64,000 bases of DNA from positions 372,001-436,000 of the forward strand of contig NZ_FNFH01000002.1 in assembly GCF_900100355.1 (NCBI RefSeq), read 5' to 3'. The translations under genes and the position numbers were made by a program. Numbering within the stretch: the stretch's first letter is position 1; each line of letters begins with the position of its first letter. This document shows, piece by piece, positions 28,036-39,340 of this stretch. The notes beneath the pieces were generated by a model, which saw only the letters and a program-made list of their open reading frames with translations, was not told the origin of the DNA and made no database searches. Origin of the DNA: Microbulbifer yueqingensis. GTDB lineage: Bacteria > Pseudomonadota > Gammaproteobacteria > Pseudomonadales > Cellvibrionaceae.

Positions 28036-28240
28036 CAGGCGCCTTTCCGGGTCAGGGAGACAACAGGTATCACCGGCTCTTGGGAGGCCGGGCGAAATCT
28101 TCGCCGGCGCTGGTGCCACAGATGGAGACGGGCACCCCGCAGTAATCTCCTATCTTCAGGCAATCTCCATGCCACGACCCACAGACTCGGAAGGCGCAGT
28201 GCCGCCCACATTCAAGTCGCCCACATTTTCACTGTTGGAT

Positions 28241-28366
28241 GCACCAGGAAAACGCGCCACGCTCCCGCCCGCACCAGAAGGGCGCAGCGCAATCTCGCGC
28301 CTGCCCTGCCTGCTCACGATCATTCCATCCCTGCACCTGGTCGTCCTGACTGGCACAGGTTTTGAT
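28241..28366 (+). promoter_or_regulatory. Candidate NtrC sites and sigma-54 promoter for nasT-nasS
   Basis: GCACCA half-sites begin at 28241 and 28271, exactly 30 bases apart. The second continues to GCACCA-GAA-GGGCGC, four of six matches to the NtrC inverted half. CTGGCAC-AGGTT-TTGAT at 28350-28366 matches the sigma-54 -24/-12 layout, except that the -12 element reads TTGA rather than TTGC. The layout parallels the one upstream of nirB. The surrounding gap (28036-28477) must also hold the moaA promoter; I saw no supported gene in it. Confidence 0.5.
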
Positions 28367-28477
28367 TGTTTTTTGTAAGCAGCGCGTCGGCCGGCAGTTT
28401 CCTGCCCATACCCCACCGCGCGGACACGCATCGGAACAGGTAAACCGCAGCAAATGCGGCCATAGAAAACTGACACA

Positions 28478-29062
28478 ATGAGCGAACGCCTCGGCATCAT
28501 ACTGGTCGACGACCAGCCGGAACGCGCAGAGATGGTCTGCCGACGCCTTCGCGCAGCCGGCTATCGGCTGCTGGCACATCTCAACAGTGCCGCAGGACTA
28601 CTGCCACAGGTGGACCGGCACCGGCCGGACATGGTCCTTATTGATATCGAGTCCCCGGACCGTGACATTCTGGAAAGCCTGTCATTTATCAACCGCCACC
28701 ATCCCACCCCCGTTGCAATGTTCTCCGCCCGGGGAGATGCCGACTTCATCACCAGTGCGGTCCAGGCTGGTGTTAGCGCCTACATGGCCGAGGGACTGAG
28801 CCCCGAGCGCGTTGCGCCGGCGATCGAAATCGCCATGGCCCAGTTCCGCAGCTACCAGCAGCTCCGCCAGTCGCTGGAGCGCACCCAGCGGCAATTGCAC
28901 GAACGCAAGACCATTGAGCGTGCCAAGGGGCTGCTGATGGCAAAGAAAAGGCTGGACGAAGAGGCTGCCCACCGGACGCTCCGAAATCTCGCCATGAACA
29001 GCAACGCTTCCATGCTCGACGTGGCGGAACAGATCATCAACCATTTGCAGTCCCAACCATGA
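28478..29062 (+). CDS. nasT: ANTAR-domain response regulator, NasT-type antiterminator
   Basis: 194 residues. The receiver-like domain (about 1-120: LGIILVDDQPERAEMVCRRL; MVLIDIESPD) is followed by a helical linker and a C-terminal ANTAR RNA-binding domain (about 130-190: ERKTIERAKGLLMAKKRLDE; AHRTLRNLAMNS). In Azotobacter, Paracoccus and relatives NasT binds hairpins in the nas/nir leader and prevents termination when nitrate frees it from NasS. The stop overlaps the nasS start by four bases. The order here is nasT then nasS, opposite to the order I know best. No convincing ribosome site is seen just upstream. Confidence 0.9.
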   Translation: MSERLGIILVDDQPERAEMVCRRLRAAGYRLLAHLNSAAGLLPQVDRHRPDMVLIDIESPDRDILESLSFINRHHPTPVAMFSARGDADFITSAVQAGVSAYMAEGLSPERVAPAIEIAMAQFRSYQQLRQSLERTQRQLHERKTIERAKGLLMAKKRLDEEAAHRTLRNLAMNSNASMLDVAEQIINHLQSQP

Positions 29063-30135
29063 ACCCAACCCCAATCCCGCACCTGGAAAGGAAACATATC
29101 AAGCTGCTCTACCTGCGGCTGACCGACAGTGCCCCGTTGATCGTGGCAAAAGAACAGGGATTCTTCTCACGCGTTGGGCTCAACGTCGAATTGCAGAGGG
29201 AAACGTCCTGGGCCACATTGCGTGACCGCCTGATCGGCGGCACCGCTGACGGCGCCGCCATGCTTGCCCCCATGCCGCTCACGCTCGCCCAGGCATTGCC
29301 GCAGTGCGAGGAGACACTGCTGACAGGACTGATCCTGAGCTGTAACGGCAATGCCATAACCCTGTCACGCCGACTCAGCGAGGAGCTGGGGATAAGCGCG
29401 GGAAGTGCCGACGGCGCGGCAGCCGGTAGCGCTCTCGCACGGTACCTGCAGGCCATGCCGGACACCGCGCCCCCCCTGAAGTTGGCGACGGTGTACCCGT
29501 TTTCCAGTCATACGCTGCAATTACGGCACTGGCTGGGTGTCGCGGGTCTCGCCCCGGACCGGAAGCTACAACTGCTGGTTTTGCCACCCGAGCAGATGGT
29601 GGCCGCCCTGCGCCGCGGTGACATAGATGGATACTGTGTCGGCGAGCCATGGAACACCCTGGCTGCGCGCCAGGGACTGGGGACTGTGGTCGCAGCCTGC
29701 AACATACTGTTGCCAGCCATGCCGGAAAAAGTGCTCGCGGTGACTGGCAGCTGGCACCAGTCGAATCCTGGTACCCACCTGGCACTGCGCATGGCGCTAC
29801 TGCAGGCCTGCAACTGGCTTGGGCAACGCAGTGCGCGAGCCGACGCAGTCCCGGTGCTGGCCCGACGCGACTACCTGGACCTTGATCCCGCCGACCTGAG
29901 ACCATCCCTCGCTGACCAGCTCCACCTCGGGGACAGGAGCCGCCCGGTCGACAATCCCGGCTGGCACCTGTTTGCCCACCCCGACAGCGACAGCGGGCGC
30001 CCTACCGAAGAGAAGGCGCGGCAGTTGCTGGAGCTGTGTGCAACCTTCTCACCCGTTGCTGGCGCCACCACCCATGCATTCCGGGCGGACCTCTACCAGC
30101 AGGCGCTGGACGCTGTAAGGCTGCACCGGCCCTAG
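29059..30135 (+). CDS. nasS: NasS-type nitrate sensor (NrtA/CmpA-like, no signal peptide)
   Basis: 358 residues resembling periplasmic nitrate/bicarbonate-binding proteins: IKLLYLRLTDSAPLIVAKEQ, GTADGAAMLAPMPLTLAQAL, and GDIDGYCVGEPWNTLAARQG. There is no signal peptide or lipobox, so it should be cytoplasmic. That fits NasS, which holds NasT until nitrate or nitrite binds, rather than an ABC transporter subunit. Start overlaps nasT (ATGA). No transporter genes follow. Confidence 0.88.
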   Translation: MNPTPIPHLERKHIKLLYLRLTDSAPLIVAKEQGFFSRVGLNVELQRETSWATLRDRLIGGTADGAAMLAPMPLTLAQALPQCEETLLTGLILSCNGNAITLSRRLSEELGISAGSADGAAAGSALARYLQAMPDTAPPLKLATVYPFSSHTLQLRHWLGVAGLAPDRKLQLLVLPPEQMVAALRRGDIDGYCVGEPWNTLAARQGLGTVVAACNILLPAMPEKVLAVTGSWHQSNPGTHLALRMALLQACNWLGQRSARADAVPVLARRDYLDLDPADLRPSLADQLHLGDRSRPVDNPGWHLFAHPDSDSGRPTEEKARQLLELCATFSPVAGATTHAFRADLYQQALDAVRLHRP

Positions 30136-30174
30136 CCGGCGGCCGGCCCCCTAAAGCTCAAAGAAACATCCCGG

Positions 30175-30219
30175 GCACCAGCCGGGTGCAGCGCAACGCT
30201 TTTCGCACCAACTTGCTGC
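30175..30219 (+). promoter_or_regulatory. Tandem candidate NtrC-binding sites upstream of nirB
   Basis: GCACCA-GCC-GGGTGC (30175-30189) and GCACCA-ACT-TGCTGC (30205-30219) each differ by one base from the NtrC core GCACCA-N3-TGGTGC. Their starts are 30 bases apart, about three helical turns. They lie roughly 85-125 bases before the expected start of transcription, the usual enhancer distance. Confidence 0.65.
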
Positions 30220-30272
30220 AGGTCTGGCTCCAGAGGCCTGCGGCAGCGCCCCAAAAAACGGGCATCCTGCGG

Positions 30273-30289
30273 TTGGCACAGACTTTGAA
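30273..30289 (+). promoter_or_regulatory. Candidate sigma-54 promoter of nirB-nirD-nasA
   Basis: TTGGCAC-AGACT-TTGAA has the sigma-54 -24/-12 spacing. The GG of the -24 element is intact; the -12 element is TTGA where TTGC is usual. Transcription would begin near 30300, leaving a leader of about 140 bases. Confidence 0.55.
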
Positions 30290-30332
30290 TGTCCATCGTT
30301 GACACCCTACAGACACAATTCATTACTCCCCG

Positions 30333-30435
30333 AGGCAACGGCGCCTGGACTCTTCGGCAGAAGAGCACACGGCCGTGCCGGACTTTCCCGCCCAACCGTT
30401 CCCCTCCTGCCGGAAACTTCAGATAAAACGGCAGG
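30333..30435 (+). promoter_or_regulatory. Candidate ANTAR (NasT) RNA target and ribosome-site hairpin in the nirB leader
   Basis: Two short stem-loops carry six-base loops with A at position 1 and G at position 4, the ANTAR target rule: AGGC-AACGGC-GCCT (30333-30346) and GCAC-ACGGCC-GTGC (30365-30378). A competing 7 bp stem (30353-30359 with 30376-30382) followed by CTTT uses bases of the second loop hairpin and could be the terminator form. A further perfect 7 bp stem, CCTGCCG (30406-30412) with CGGCAGG (30429-30435), covers the nirB ribosome site. Structures are read by eye. Confidence 0.5.
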
Positions 30436-30439
30436 ATTT

Positions 30440-32965
<2,526 letters not shown>

Positions 32966-33057
32966 CAGCCGCCGGCGGGCCCCAATGCACCAACCAGGGG
33001 CGCTGCCCCTGGATTTCAATCAGGGATGCACAACTATTGCATTTTGGAGTATAAATA

Positions 33058-33453
33058 ATGAATCAAGTTGCCATAAACCCCGCTCCGTGGCAGCCGGTTT
33101 GCCAGCGATCAGACCTGGTTGCCAATTCCGGAGTGTGTGCACTGATGGGCGATCCCTCTGCCACCGGCCCCCTGGCCGGGCGCAGGAGTATCGCCCTGTT
33201 TTTTATTCCCCACGCGACGCCACAGTTCTATGCCATTGATAACTGGGATCCCATCGCCGGTGCCGGGGTCATTGCCCGGGGCCTCGTAGCGGAAATCGAC
33301 GGCGAACTGACGGTAGCGTCCCCCCTTTACAAACACCACTTCCGGCTGCGCGACGGCGCCTGCCTGGAAGACAGTAATGTTTGCCTGCGCACTTACCCGG
33401 TAGCCCTGGACGGCGACTGTGTCAGTGTCGCGCTTGCCCCGGATCGCCAGTAG
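33058..33453 (+). CDS. nirD: Nitrite reductase small subunit NirD
   Basis: 131 residues, Rieske-like fold without the full cluster ligands, as usual for NirD: MNQVAINPAPWQPVCQRSDL; SIALFFIPHATPQFYAIDNW; ASPLYKHHFRLRDGACLEDS; RTYPVALDGDCVSVAL. It partners NirB. It starts 92 bases after nirB and ends two bases before nasA, so translation of nasA may be coupled. Confidence 0.95.
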   Translation: MNQVAINPAPWQPVCQRSDLVANSGVCALMGDPSATGPLAGRRSIALFFIPHATPQFYAIDNWDPIAGAGVIARGLVAEIDGELTVASPLYKHHFRLRDGACLEDSNVCLRTYPVALDGDCVSVALAPDRQ

Positions 33454-33455
33454 CG

Positions 33456-36125
33456 ATGGCGCCGACCGAGCGCCTCCGCGCGCACAGGAGTTGTACCACC
33501 TGTCCCTATTGCGGCGTCGGTTGTGGCGTCTCGGTAACCCGGCAGGTAGCCACCAGTGATGCCGGGGTCTCTGTGGAGGGCGACAGGCAGCACCCCGCCA
33601 ATCGCGGACGGCTGTGTGTCAAGGGCTCGGCACTTGCGGAAACCCTGGGAGAGCGCGGTCGCCTGCTGCGCCCACGCCTGCACGGCCGGGAATGCGACTG
33701 GGAAACAGCCATGGGCTACATGGCAGAGCAGTTCTCCAGAACCATCGAGCGGCACGGGCCTGATTCGGTGGCTTTCTACCTGTCCGGGCAACTGCTTACC
33801 GAAGACTACTACGTGGCCAACAAGCTGATGAAAGGCTTCATTGGCAGCGGCAATGTCGACACCAACTCCAGGCTTTGCATGTCCTCGGCAGTGGCGGCCT
33901 ACAAGCGGTCACTGGGCGCCGATGCTGTACCCTGCTGCTACGAGGACCTGGAGCACGCGGACCTGGTGGTATTGGTGGGCTCCAACGCGGCCTGGACCCA
34001 TCCCATTCTCTTCCAGCGCATGCAGCAGGCACAGGCGAAGCTGGTGGTCATCGATCCCCGCGCCAGCGCCACCAGTGAAACAGCCGACCTGCACCTGGCC
34101 ATCACCCCCGGCAGCGATGCGGCCCTGTTCAGCGGGCTGCTGAATTACCTGGTACAGGGCCACCACATCGACCGGCAGTTCGTGGCAGAACACAGCGATG
34201 GATTCCAGCAGGCCGCGGCGGCCGCGGCAGCGTGGGGCCCGGACAGGACCGCCCGCACCTGCGGGCTGGCGCTGGATGAACTGCTGGCTTTCTACCAGCT
34301 GTTTGCAAGCACCAAAAAAACCATCACCTTCTATTCACAGGGGATCAACCAGTCCACCAGCGGCACCGACAAGAATAATGCGATCATCAACTGTCACCTG
34401 GCGACCGGCAGGATCGGCCGCCCTGGTTGCGGCCCCTTCTCGATCACCGGCCAGCCCAACGCCATGGGCGGGCGCGAGGTGGGTGGGCTGGCCAATATGC
34501 TCGCCGCACACATGGACTACCGCGCTGATCATATCGACCGCGTCAGCCGTTTCTGGCAAGCCTCCAATATTGCACGCAGGCCCGGCCTGAAGGCGGTGGA
34601 CCTGTTCCGGGCGGTCGAGTGCGGCGAGATCAAGGCTATCTGGATCATGGCGACCAACCCGGCGGTGAGCATGCCGGACGCCGCACAGGTAAGCCGGGCC
34701 CTGCGCAAGTGCCCACTCGTGGTGGTGTCCGACTGCGTGACCGATACCGATACCGCCCGCTGTGCGGACCTGTTGCTGCCGGCCACAGGCTGGGGGGAGA
34801 AGGACGGCACCGTGACCAACTCGGAGCGACGCATCTCGCGGCAGCGCGGCTTCCTGCCGCCTCCCGGTGAAGCCCGGCACGACTGGCAGATAATCTGTGA
34901 CCTGGCGAACCGGCTGGGACACGGAGAGGCGTTCACATACCGGCATCCCGCGGACATATTCCGCGAGCACGCCGCCCTGTCGGGTTTTGAAAACGGGGGT
35001 GAGCGGGCCTTCGACATATCCGCTCTCGCCGGGCTGACCAGGCGACAGTATGAACAACTCACACCGGTGCAATGGCCGGTCAACGCCGCCAACCCTGGCG
35101 GCACGGCGCGGCTTTTTACCGACCGGCGGTTTTTCACCGGCTCCGGCCGGGCGCAATTTATCCCGGTGGAGCCACGCCTGCCCCGGCAGCAGCGCAGCCA
35201 GGGGTTCCCGTTGTGGCTCAACAGCGGACGCCTGCGGGACCAGTGGCACACCATGACGCGTACTGCCCGGTCGCGGCGGTTGCTCGACCACAGTGAGTTA
35301 CCGGAGATCCAGCTGGGCCCGGCAGACGCCGCAGATCATGCCATCGGGGACGGCCAGCTGGTGGAGCTGCGCAGCGCCCGCGGCCGCATGCGCGGTCGCG
35401 CCGTGGTGAATCCGGCGCAGCCCGCCGGCCAGTTGTTTGCACCGATTCACTGGAGCGAGAGCCTCGCCGCTGACAGCCGGGTCAGCGCGCTGGCGGAGCC
35501 GGTCACGGATCCGCATTCCGGGCAACCCGAATTCAAGCAGGTAGCCGTGCACCTGCGCGCGGTTACCGTCCACTCCTACCTTCGCCTGGTGTGCCCGGCC
35601 ATTATCGCCGAACGGTTACAGCGCCAGCTGGACAGGCTGGCGGGACTGGAGCACTGGTACCGGGTGCCCTGTGACGGCGGCTTCCGGTATGAACTGGCAT
35701 TCTCGGCCGCACCGGACTGCCGGGCACTGGCACTAGAGCTGCTGGAAGGCCCCGGCGACGCCCTGCGCTGGCAGCGACTGCAATTGCCGGGTGCCGAACG
35801 CTGGCTGGTGGATAACGGCGAGCTGCAGTTACTGATGTTTGCGGCCCCTGACTGGCGGCGGTTACCGGACGGTTCTGCCCTGGAGCAGTGGCTGCAACGG
35901 CCCCTGCCTGAAAAAACCGCGCAGCTCCTGCGGGACATCGCGCCGGCCTCGCCGGTGGTTTGCAGCTGCATGCAGGTATCGCGGCAACAGATAGACGCTG
36001 CCATCGAAGCCGGCGCCGAATCGGTAGAGGCACTGGGGGAAGCCCTGGGCTGCGGTACCGGCTGCGGGTCCTGCAAGCCGGAGATCGCCGCCCTGCTCAG
36101 GACGCAGCAGGCCAGCGTTGCCTGA
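33456..36125 (+). CDS. nasA: Assimilatory nitrate reductase catalytic subunit NasA
   Basis: 889 residues from ATG 33456. The N-terminal [4Fe-4S] site is CTTCPYCGVGCGVSV with GRLCVKG. The molybdopterin region has NSRLCMSSAVAAYKRSLG, FYSQGINQSTSGTDKNN and IMATNPAVSMPDA; the C-terminal MopB domain begins near PLWLNSGRLRDQWHTMTRT. A BFD-like [2Fe-2S] domain closes the protein (VVCSCMQVSRQQIDAA; GCGTGCGSCKP). It reduces nitrate to nitrite using Moco. No nitrate transporter or separate NasC-type reductase is nearby, so uptake and some electron transfer are encoded elsewhere. Confidence 0.96.
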   Translation: MAPTERLRAHRSCTTCPYCGVGCGVSVTRQVATSDAGVSVEGDRQHPANRGRLCVKGSALAETLGERGRLLRPRLHGRECDWETAMGYMAEQFSRTIERHGPDSVAFYLSGQLLTEDYYVANKLMKGFIGSGNVDTNSRLCMSSAVAAYKRSLGADAVPCCYEDLEHADLVVLVGSNAAWTHPILFQRMQQAQAKLVVIDPRASATSETADLHLAITPGSDAALFSGLLNYLVQGHHIDRQFVAEHSDGFQQAAAAAAAWGPDRTARTCGLALDELLAFYQLFASTKKTITFYSQGINQSTSGTDKNNAIINCHLATGRIGRPGCGPFSITGQPNAMGGREVGGLANMLAAHMDYRADHIDRVSRFWQASNIARRPGLKAVDLFRAVECGEIKAIWIMATNPAVSMPDAAQVSRALRKCPLVVVSDCVTDTDTARCADLLLPATGWGEKDGTVTNSERRISRQRGFLPPPGEARHDWQIICDLANRLGHGEAFTYRHPADIFREHAALSGFENGGERAFDISALAGLTRRQYEQLTPVQWPVNAANPGGTARLFTDRRFFTGSGRAQFIPVEPRLPRQQRSQGFPLWLNSGRLRDQWHTMTRTARSRRLLDHSELPEIQLGPADAADHAIGDGQLVELRSARGRMRGRAVVNPAQPAGQLFAPIHWSESLAADSRVSALAEPVTDPHSGQPEFKQVAVHLRAVTVHSYLRLVCPAIIAERLQRQLDRLAGLEHWYRVPCDGGFRYELAFSAAPDCRALALELLEGPGDALRWQRLQLPGAERWLVDNGELQLLMFAAPDWRRLPDGSALEQWLQRPLPEKTAQLLRDIAPASPVVCSCMQVSRQQIDAAIEAGAESVEALGEALGCGTGCGSCKPEIAALLRTQQASVA

Positions 36126-36275
36126 GCGGGTGGCACCACCATGCCCCAGGGCCTGCAAGCCCATCGGGCCAGGGGCATGGTGCACACTGGCGTACGGACG
36201 TTAACATGCCTGTCCGCAGCGGGCCGGAGATGGCAGCGCGCGGCAAACATTCCCGGGCAGATACCAGGACAGGCC

Positions 36276-36683
36276 ATGTTCCGCATCCGCAATATCGACC
36301 ACATCGTGCTCCGCGTCACCGACTTACGGGCCATGTTGGCTTTTTACGTGGATATACTGGGCTGCAGCGTCGAGCGCGAAAAGCCCGGCATTGGCCTCTA
36401 CCAGTTGCGCGCCGGCGGCAGCCTGATTGACCTGGTGCCCGTCAGCGAGCCGCTGGGCCGCGCCGGCGGCGCGCCACCCGGCCGGGAGGGGCGCAACCTG
36501 GACCACCTTTGCCTGCATATCGAGCCTTTCCACCCCCAGGCCCTTGTCCGCTACCTGCGCGCCAGGGATATCGAGCCGGGACCAGTGGAGACCCGCTACG
36601 GTGCCACCGGCAACGGGCCCTCGCTCTATATTCAGGACCCCGAGGGAAACACGGTGGAACTGAAAGGTTCCCCACCAGCTTGA
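36276..36683 (+). CDS. VOC-superfamily (glyoxalase/dioxygenase-fold) protein
   Basis: 135 residues from ATG 36276 (AGGACAGG upstream). Two beta-alpha-beta-beta-beta modules of the vicinal oxygen chelate fold: IDHIVLRVTDLRAMLAFYVD and LDHLCLHIEPFHPQALVRYL. Metal-ligand candidates are His in DHIVLR, His in DHLCLH and Glu in GNTVELKG. The fold is clear but the substrate cannot be read. It follows nasA by 150 bases and may be expressed independently. Confidence 0.88.
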   Translation: MFRIRNIDHIVLRVTDLRAMLAFYVDILGCSVEREKPGIGLYQLRAGGSLIDLVPVSEPLGRAGGAPPGREGRNLDHLCLHIEPFHPQALVRYLRARDIEPGPVETRYGATGNGPSLYIQDPEGNTVELKGSPPA

Positions 36684-36741
36684 GATACCCGGGAGCGCAC
36701 GCCTATAGTCAGTACCCGGCAATCGATCAGGGAGAGCGAAC

Positions 36742-37467
36742 ATGCACAGCGAGAGCATTGAATACACCGTCGATGGCGAATCCTTTACCGGCTACGTGAG
36801 TTATGACGACAGCCGCGAAGGCAAGCGTCCCGGTATTATCGTTATCCACGAATGGTGGGGGCACAACGACTTCGTGCGCATTGAGGCCGACAAGCTGGCT
36901 GCCGAGGGCTATACCGCCTTCGCGCTGGATATGTTCGGTACCGGCAAGCAGGCGGACAACCCGGACGATGCCGGAGCATTGATGAACGCCGCGCTGGAGA
37001 AACCCGGAGCAATTGAAAAGCGCTTCCGCGCGGCAATGGAAATCCTGCAACAGCACGAGACCGTGGATGCCTCACGGATCGCCGCCCAGGGCTACTGCTT
37101 CGGCGGCATGGTGGCGCTGAACATGGCCCGGCTGGGGCTAGACCTGCGGGGCGTGGTCAGTTTCCACGGTGCGCTGGAATCAGATATCGACGTCGAGCCC
37201 GGCAGCGTCAATGCCGAATTGCGGGTGTACACCGGCGGCGCCGACGACATGATCCCGGCAAAACAGGTCGCCGCCTTTGTCGAAGAGATGCAGAACGCTG
37301 CAGTGAAATTCGAGCTGACCAGTTACCCGGGCGTGAAGCACGGTTTCACCAATCCGGCGGCGACAGATCGCGGTGAGAAATTCGGCATCCCGCTGGCATA
37401 CAGCAAGGACGCTTCGCAGGATGCCTGGAACGGCGCCATGGCTTTCTACCGCAAACTGTTTGGCTAG
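36742..37467 (+). CDS. Dienelactone hydrolase family protein
   Basis: 241 residues, alpha/beta hydrolase fold. GIIVIHEWWGHNDFVR is the oxyanion/Glu region and GYCFGGMVALNMAR carries the nucleophilic Cys. GGADDMIPAKQVA holds the Asp, and GVKHGFTNP holds the His. Cys in place of Ser at the nucleophilic elbow is characteristic of the dienelactone hydrolase class. The substrate is not evident; no aromatic catabolism genes are close. No signal peptide, so it is cytoplasmic. Confidence 0.93.
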   Translation: MHSESIEYTVDGESFTGYVSYDDSREGKRPGIIVIHEWWGHNDFVRIEADKLAAEGYTAFALDMFGTGKQADNPDDAGALMNAALEKPGAIEKRFRAAMEILQQHETVDASRIAAQGYCFGGMVALNMARLGLDLRGVVSFHGALESDIDVEPGSVNAELRVYTGGADDMIPAKQVAAFVEEMQNAAVKFELTSYPGVKHGFTNPAATDRGEKFGIPLAYSKDASQDAWNGAMAFYRKLFG

Positions 37468-37566
37468 CCTCTGCCCGCCGGGATACCGGGGCACGCGCAC
37501 CCTTTGCAATTTACGGGAGAAAGTGGCCCCGGCCCTCCGGATATCACCCCTTCGGCAGGCCGGTCC

Positions 37567-38025
37567 TTATCTCGGCTCCAGGTAACAGGCTCCGACACCC
37601 TGTTCCCCGGCCTTGTCATCGGCGTTGTATAGGGGGCAGCATTTCATCGACAGGCAGCCGCAGCCGATACAGCCCTCAAGCCGGTCGCGCAGCCCGACCA
37701 GCTCCCCGATCCGCCGGTCCAGGTCATCACGCCAGCAGGCGGACAGCCGCGCCCAGTCTTCCCGGTCCGGCGTACGGCCGTCCGGGAGAGTGTCCAGCGA
37801 CTCCCGGATTTTTGTGAGCGGCACACCCGCGCGCTGGGCGACCCTGATAATCCCGATCCGCCGCAGCACATCGCGCGCATAGCGCCGCTGGTTGCCCGCG
37901 GATCGCCAGCTGCGAATCAGGCCCTTGCTCTCGTAGAAATGCAGGGTCGACACAGCCACCCCGCTCCGTCGGGCCACTTCCCCAACTCCCAGCTCGGATT
38001 TTGTTCCCCGTCCTCTGTCACTCAT
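37567..38025 (-). CDS. soxR: Redox-sensitive MerR-family regulator SoxR
   Basis: 152 residues from ATG 38025; an upstream in-frame ATG adds 14 unlikely residues. The N-terminal MerR helix-turn-helix ([40 protein letters not shown]) precedes a dimer helix and the [2Fe-2S] motif [12 protein letters not shown], which fits C-x2-C-x-C-x5-C. SoxR is activated by redox-cycling compounds or superoxide. It is divergent from a small ORF and ABC exporter, with a matching SoxR box between them. No soxS is seen, as in most non-enteric bacteria. Confidence 0.97.
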   Translation of the reverse strand: MSDRGRGTKSELGVGEVARRSGVAVSTLHFYESKGLIRSWRSAGNQRRYARDVLRRIGIIRVAQRAGVPLTKIRESLDTLPDGRTPDREDWARLSACWRDDLDRRIGELVGLRDRLEGCIGCGCLSMKCCPLYNADDKAGEQGVGACYLEPR

Positions 38026-38079
38026 CGCTTTCTTCCAGCACACTGTTTTTATATCCCATATTTTCACCCCAACAAGCTA

Positions 38080-38110
38080 TTGACCTCAAGTTTGCTTGAG
38101 GTTTTACACT
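38080..38110 (+). promoter_or_regulatory. SoxR-controlled promoter with SoxR box
   Basis: The palindrome CCTCAAG-TTTG-CTTGAGG (38084-38101) is nearly identical to the E. coli soxS box. It sits inside a promoter with -35 TTGACC (38080-38085) and -10 TACACT (38105-38110) separated by 19 bases. That overlong spacer is the hallmark of MerR-family activation. The promoter faces the small ORF and the ABC exporter. Confidence 0.93.
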
Positions 38111-38148
38111 GCCCCGCACCAACTGAAAAGCACACAAGGAGAGACACC

Positions 38149-38370
38149 ATGATGGCAAGCGGAGAACTCAGGCCGAATCCACAACGTCGGCCGGAGCAGA
38201 GCAGTGGCAGAGATGCGGGGCGCGCACAAGGACAAGCGGAGACCCCTCCGGTACACTCGGCAATCACCCGCGCCCTCGGGGCGATCGGCAGGATACTGCT
38301 GAAACTGGTGGTGCGCTGGGCGCACCGGGCACAGGTAGCCAGCCCGCCTGGCCCGTGGATTCACAAATAA
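38149..38370 (+). CDS. Small SoxR-controlled ORF, function unknown
   Basis: 73 residues from ATG 38149 (AGGAG seven bases upstream; a second ATG follows at once). The first 35 residues are polar and Arg/Gln/Pro rich. Residues about 38-62 form one amphipathic or membrane-seeking helix ([20 protein letters not shown]). It is the first reading frame after the SoxR promoter, and its stop lies 13 bases before the ABC ATPase start. A small membrane-associated partner of the exporter is possible. No homologue is recognised. Confidence 0.65.
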   Translation: MMASGELRPNPQRRPEQSSGRDAGRAQGQAETPPVHSAITRALGAIGRILLKLVVRWAHRAQVASPPGPWIHK

Positions 38371-38383
38371 GCAAGGAGTAGCA

Positions 38384-39340
38384 GTGGAACCCATTATTTC
38401 GGCCAGGGGGGTAAGCAAGACCTACCAGGGCGGCTTTACCGCACTGCGGGATGTCGACCTGGAGATCCGCCGGGGCGAAATCTTCGCCCTGCTCGGCCCC
38501 AATGGCGCCGGCAAGACCACGCTCATCAGCATCATCTGCGGTATCGTCAATCCGTCCAGCGGCACCGTGCTGGCCGACGGTCACGACATTATCCGTGACT
38601 ACCGTGCGGCCCGCAGCCGTATCGGGCTGGTTCCCCAGGAACTCGCCACGGATTCATTCGAGAGTGTCTGGGCCACCGTTACTTTCAGCCGCGGCCTCTT
38701 CGGCCGGGCGCCGGATCCCGCCTATATCGAGAAACTGCTGCGCCAGCTGTCCCTGTGGGACAAGAAAGATAGCCGCATTATGGCGCTTTCCGGCGGAATG
38801 AAACGCCGGGTGATGATTGCCAAGGCGCTGTCCCACGAGCCAAAGATCCTGTTCCTCGACGAGCCCACCGCCGGCGTCGACGTGGAGCTGCGCCGGGACA
38901 TGTGGCAGATGGTTCACAGCCTGCGGGAATCGGGGGTGACCATTATCCTCACCACCCACTACATCGAGGAGGCGGAGGAAATGGCCGATCGCGTGGGCGT
39001 GATCAACCACGGCCGGGTGGTACTGGTGGACGACAAGAGGACGCTGATGCAGAAAATGGGTGAGAAGGAACTCAGCCTGCAGCTGGCGCGCCCCATGGAC
39101 AAGCTGCCGAAATCCCTGGCCGGACTACCGGTGAAGCTCAGCGAAGACGGCCAGCGGCTCATCTACCACTTCGACATCAAGAGCGGGGACACCGGCATTA
39201 CCGATTTCCTGCGCCGGCTCAACGATGCCAATATTGATTTCCGCGACCTGCATACCCGCGAGAGTTCCCTTGAGGACATATTTGTGGGGTTGGTAAGGGC
39301 AGAGCGCGATGAGCGGTTGAAAGAGGAGTCGCAGTCATGA
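38384..39340 (+). CDS. ABC transporter ATP-binding protein (YadG-like)
   Basis: 318 residues from GTG 38384 with AAGGAG upstream. Walker [12 protein letters not shown]-loop [10 protein letters not shown], signature [13 protein letters not shown], Walker [13 protein letters not shown] and switch His ([14 protein letters not shown]) are all present, followed by a DrrA/YadG-type C-terminal extension. It energises the permease encoded next. Placement under a SoxR promoter suggests export of a redox-active or toxic compound; this is inference. Confidence 0.94.
   Translation: MEPIISARGVSKTYQGGFTALRDVDLEIRRGEIFALLGPNGAGKTTLISIICGIVNPSSGTVLADGHDIIRDYRAARSRIGLVPQELATDSFESVWATVTFSRGLFGRAPDPAYIEKLLRQLSLWDKKDSRIMALSGGMKRRVMIAKALSHEPKILFLDEPTAGVDVELRRDMWQMVHSLRESGVTIILTTHYIEEAEEMADRVGVINHGRVVLVDDKRTLMQKMGEKELSLQLARPMDKLPKSLAGLPVKLSEDGQRLIYHFDIKSGDTGITDFLRRLNDANIDFRDLHTRESSLEDIFVGLVRAERDERLKEESQS

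Noticed and set aside
28156-28500. Possible small genes on either strand between moaA and nasT
   Set aside because: They overlap candidate regulatory sites and lack ribosome sites and family character; treated as non-coding.
29059-30135. Periplasmic ABC nitrate-binding protein (NrtA)
   Set aside because: No signal peptide or lipobox, overlap with an ANTAR regulator gene and no permease or ATPase genes; NasS fits better.
30210-30248. Strong hairpin around GCAGG...CCTGC upstream of nirB as part of the leader
   Set aside because: It lies upstream of the predicted sigma-54 start, so it would not be in the main transcript.
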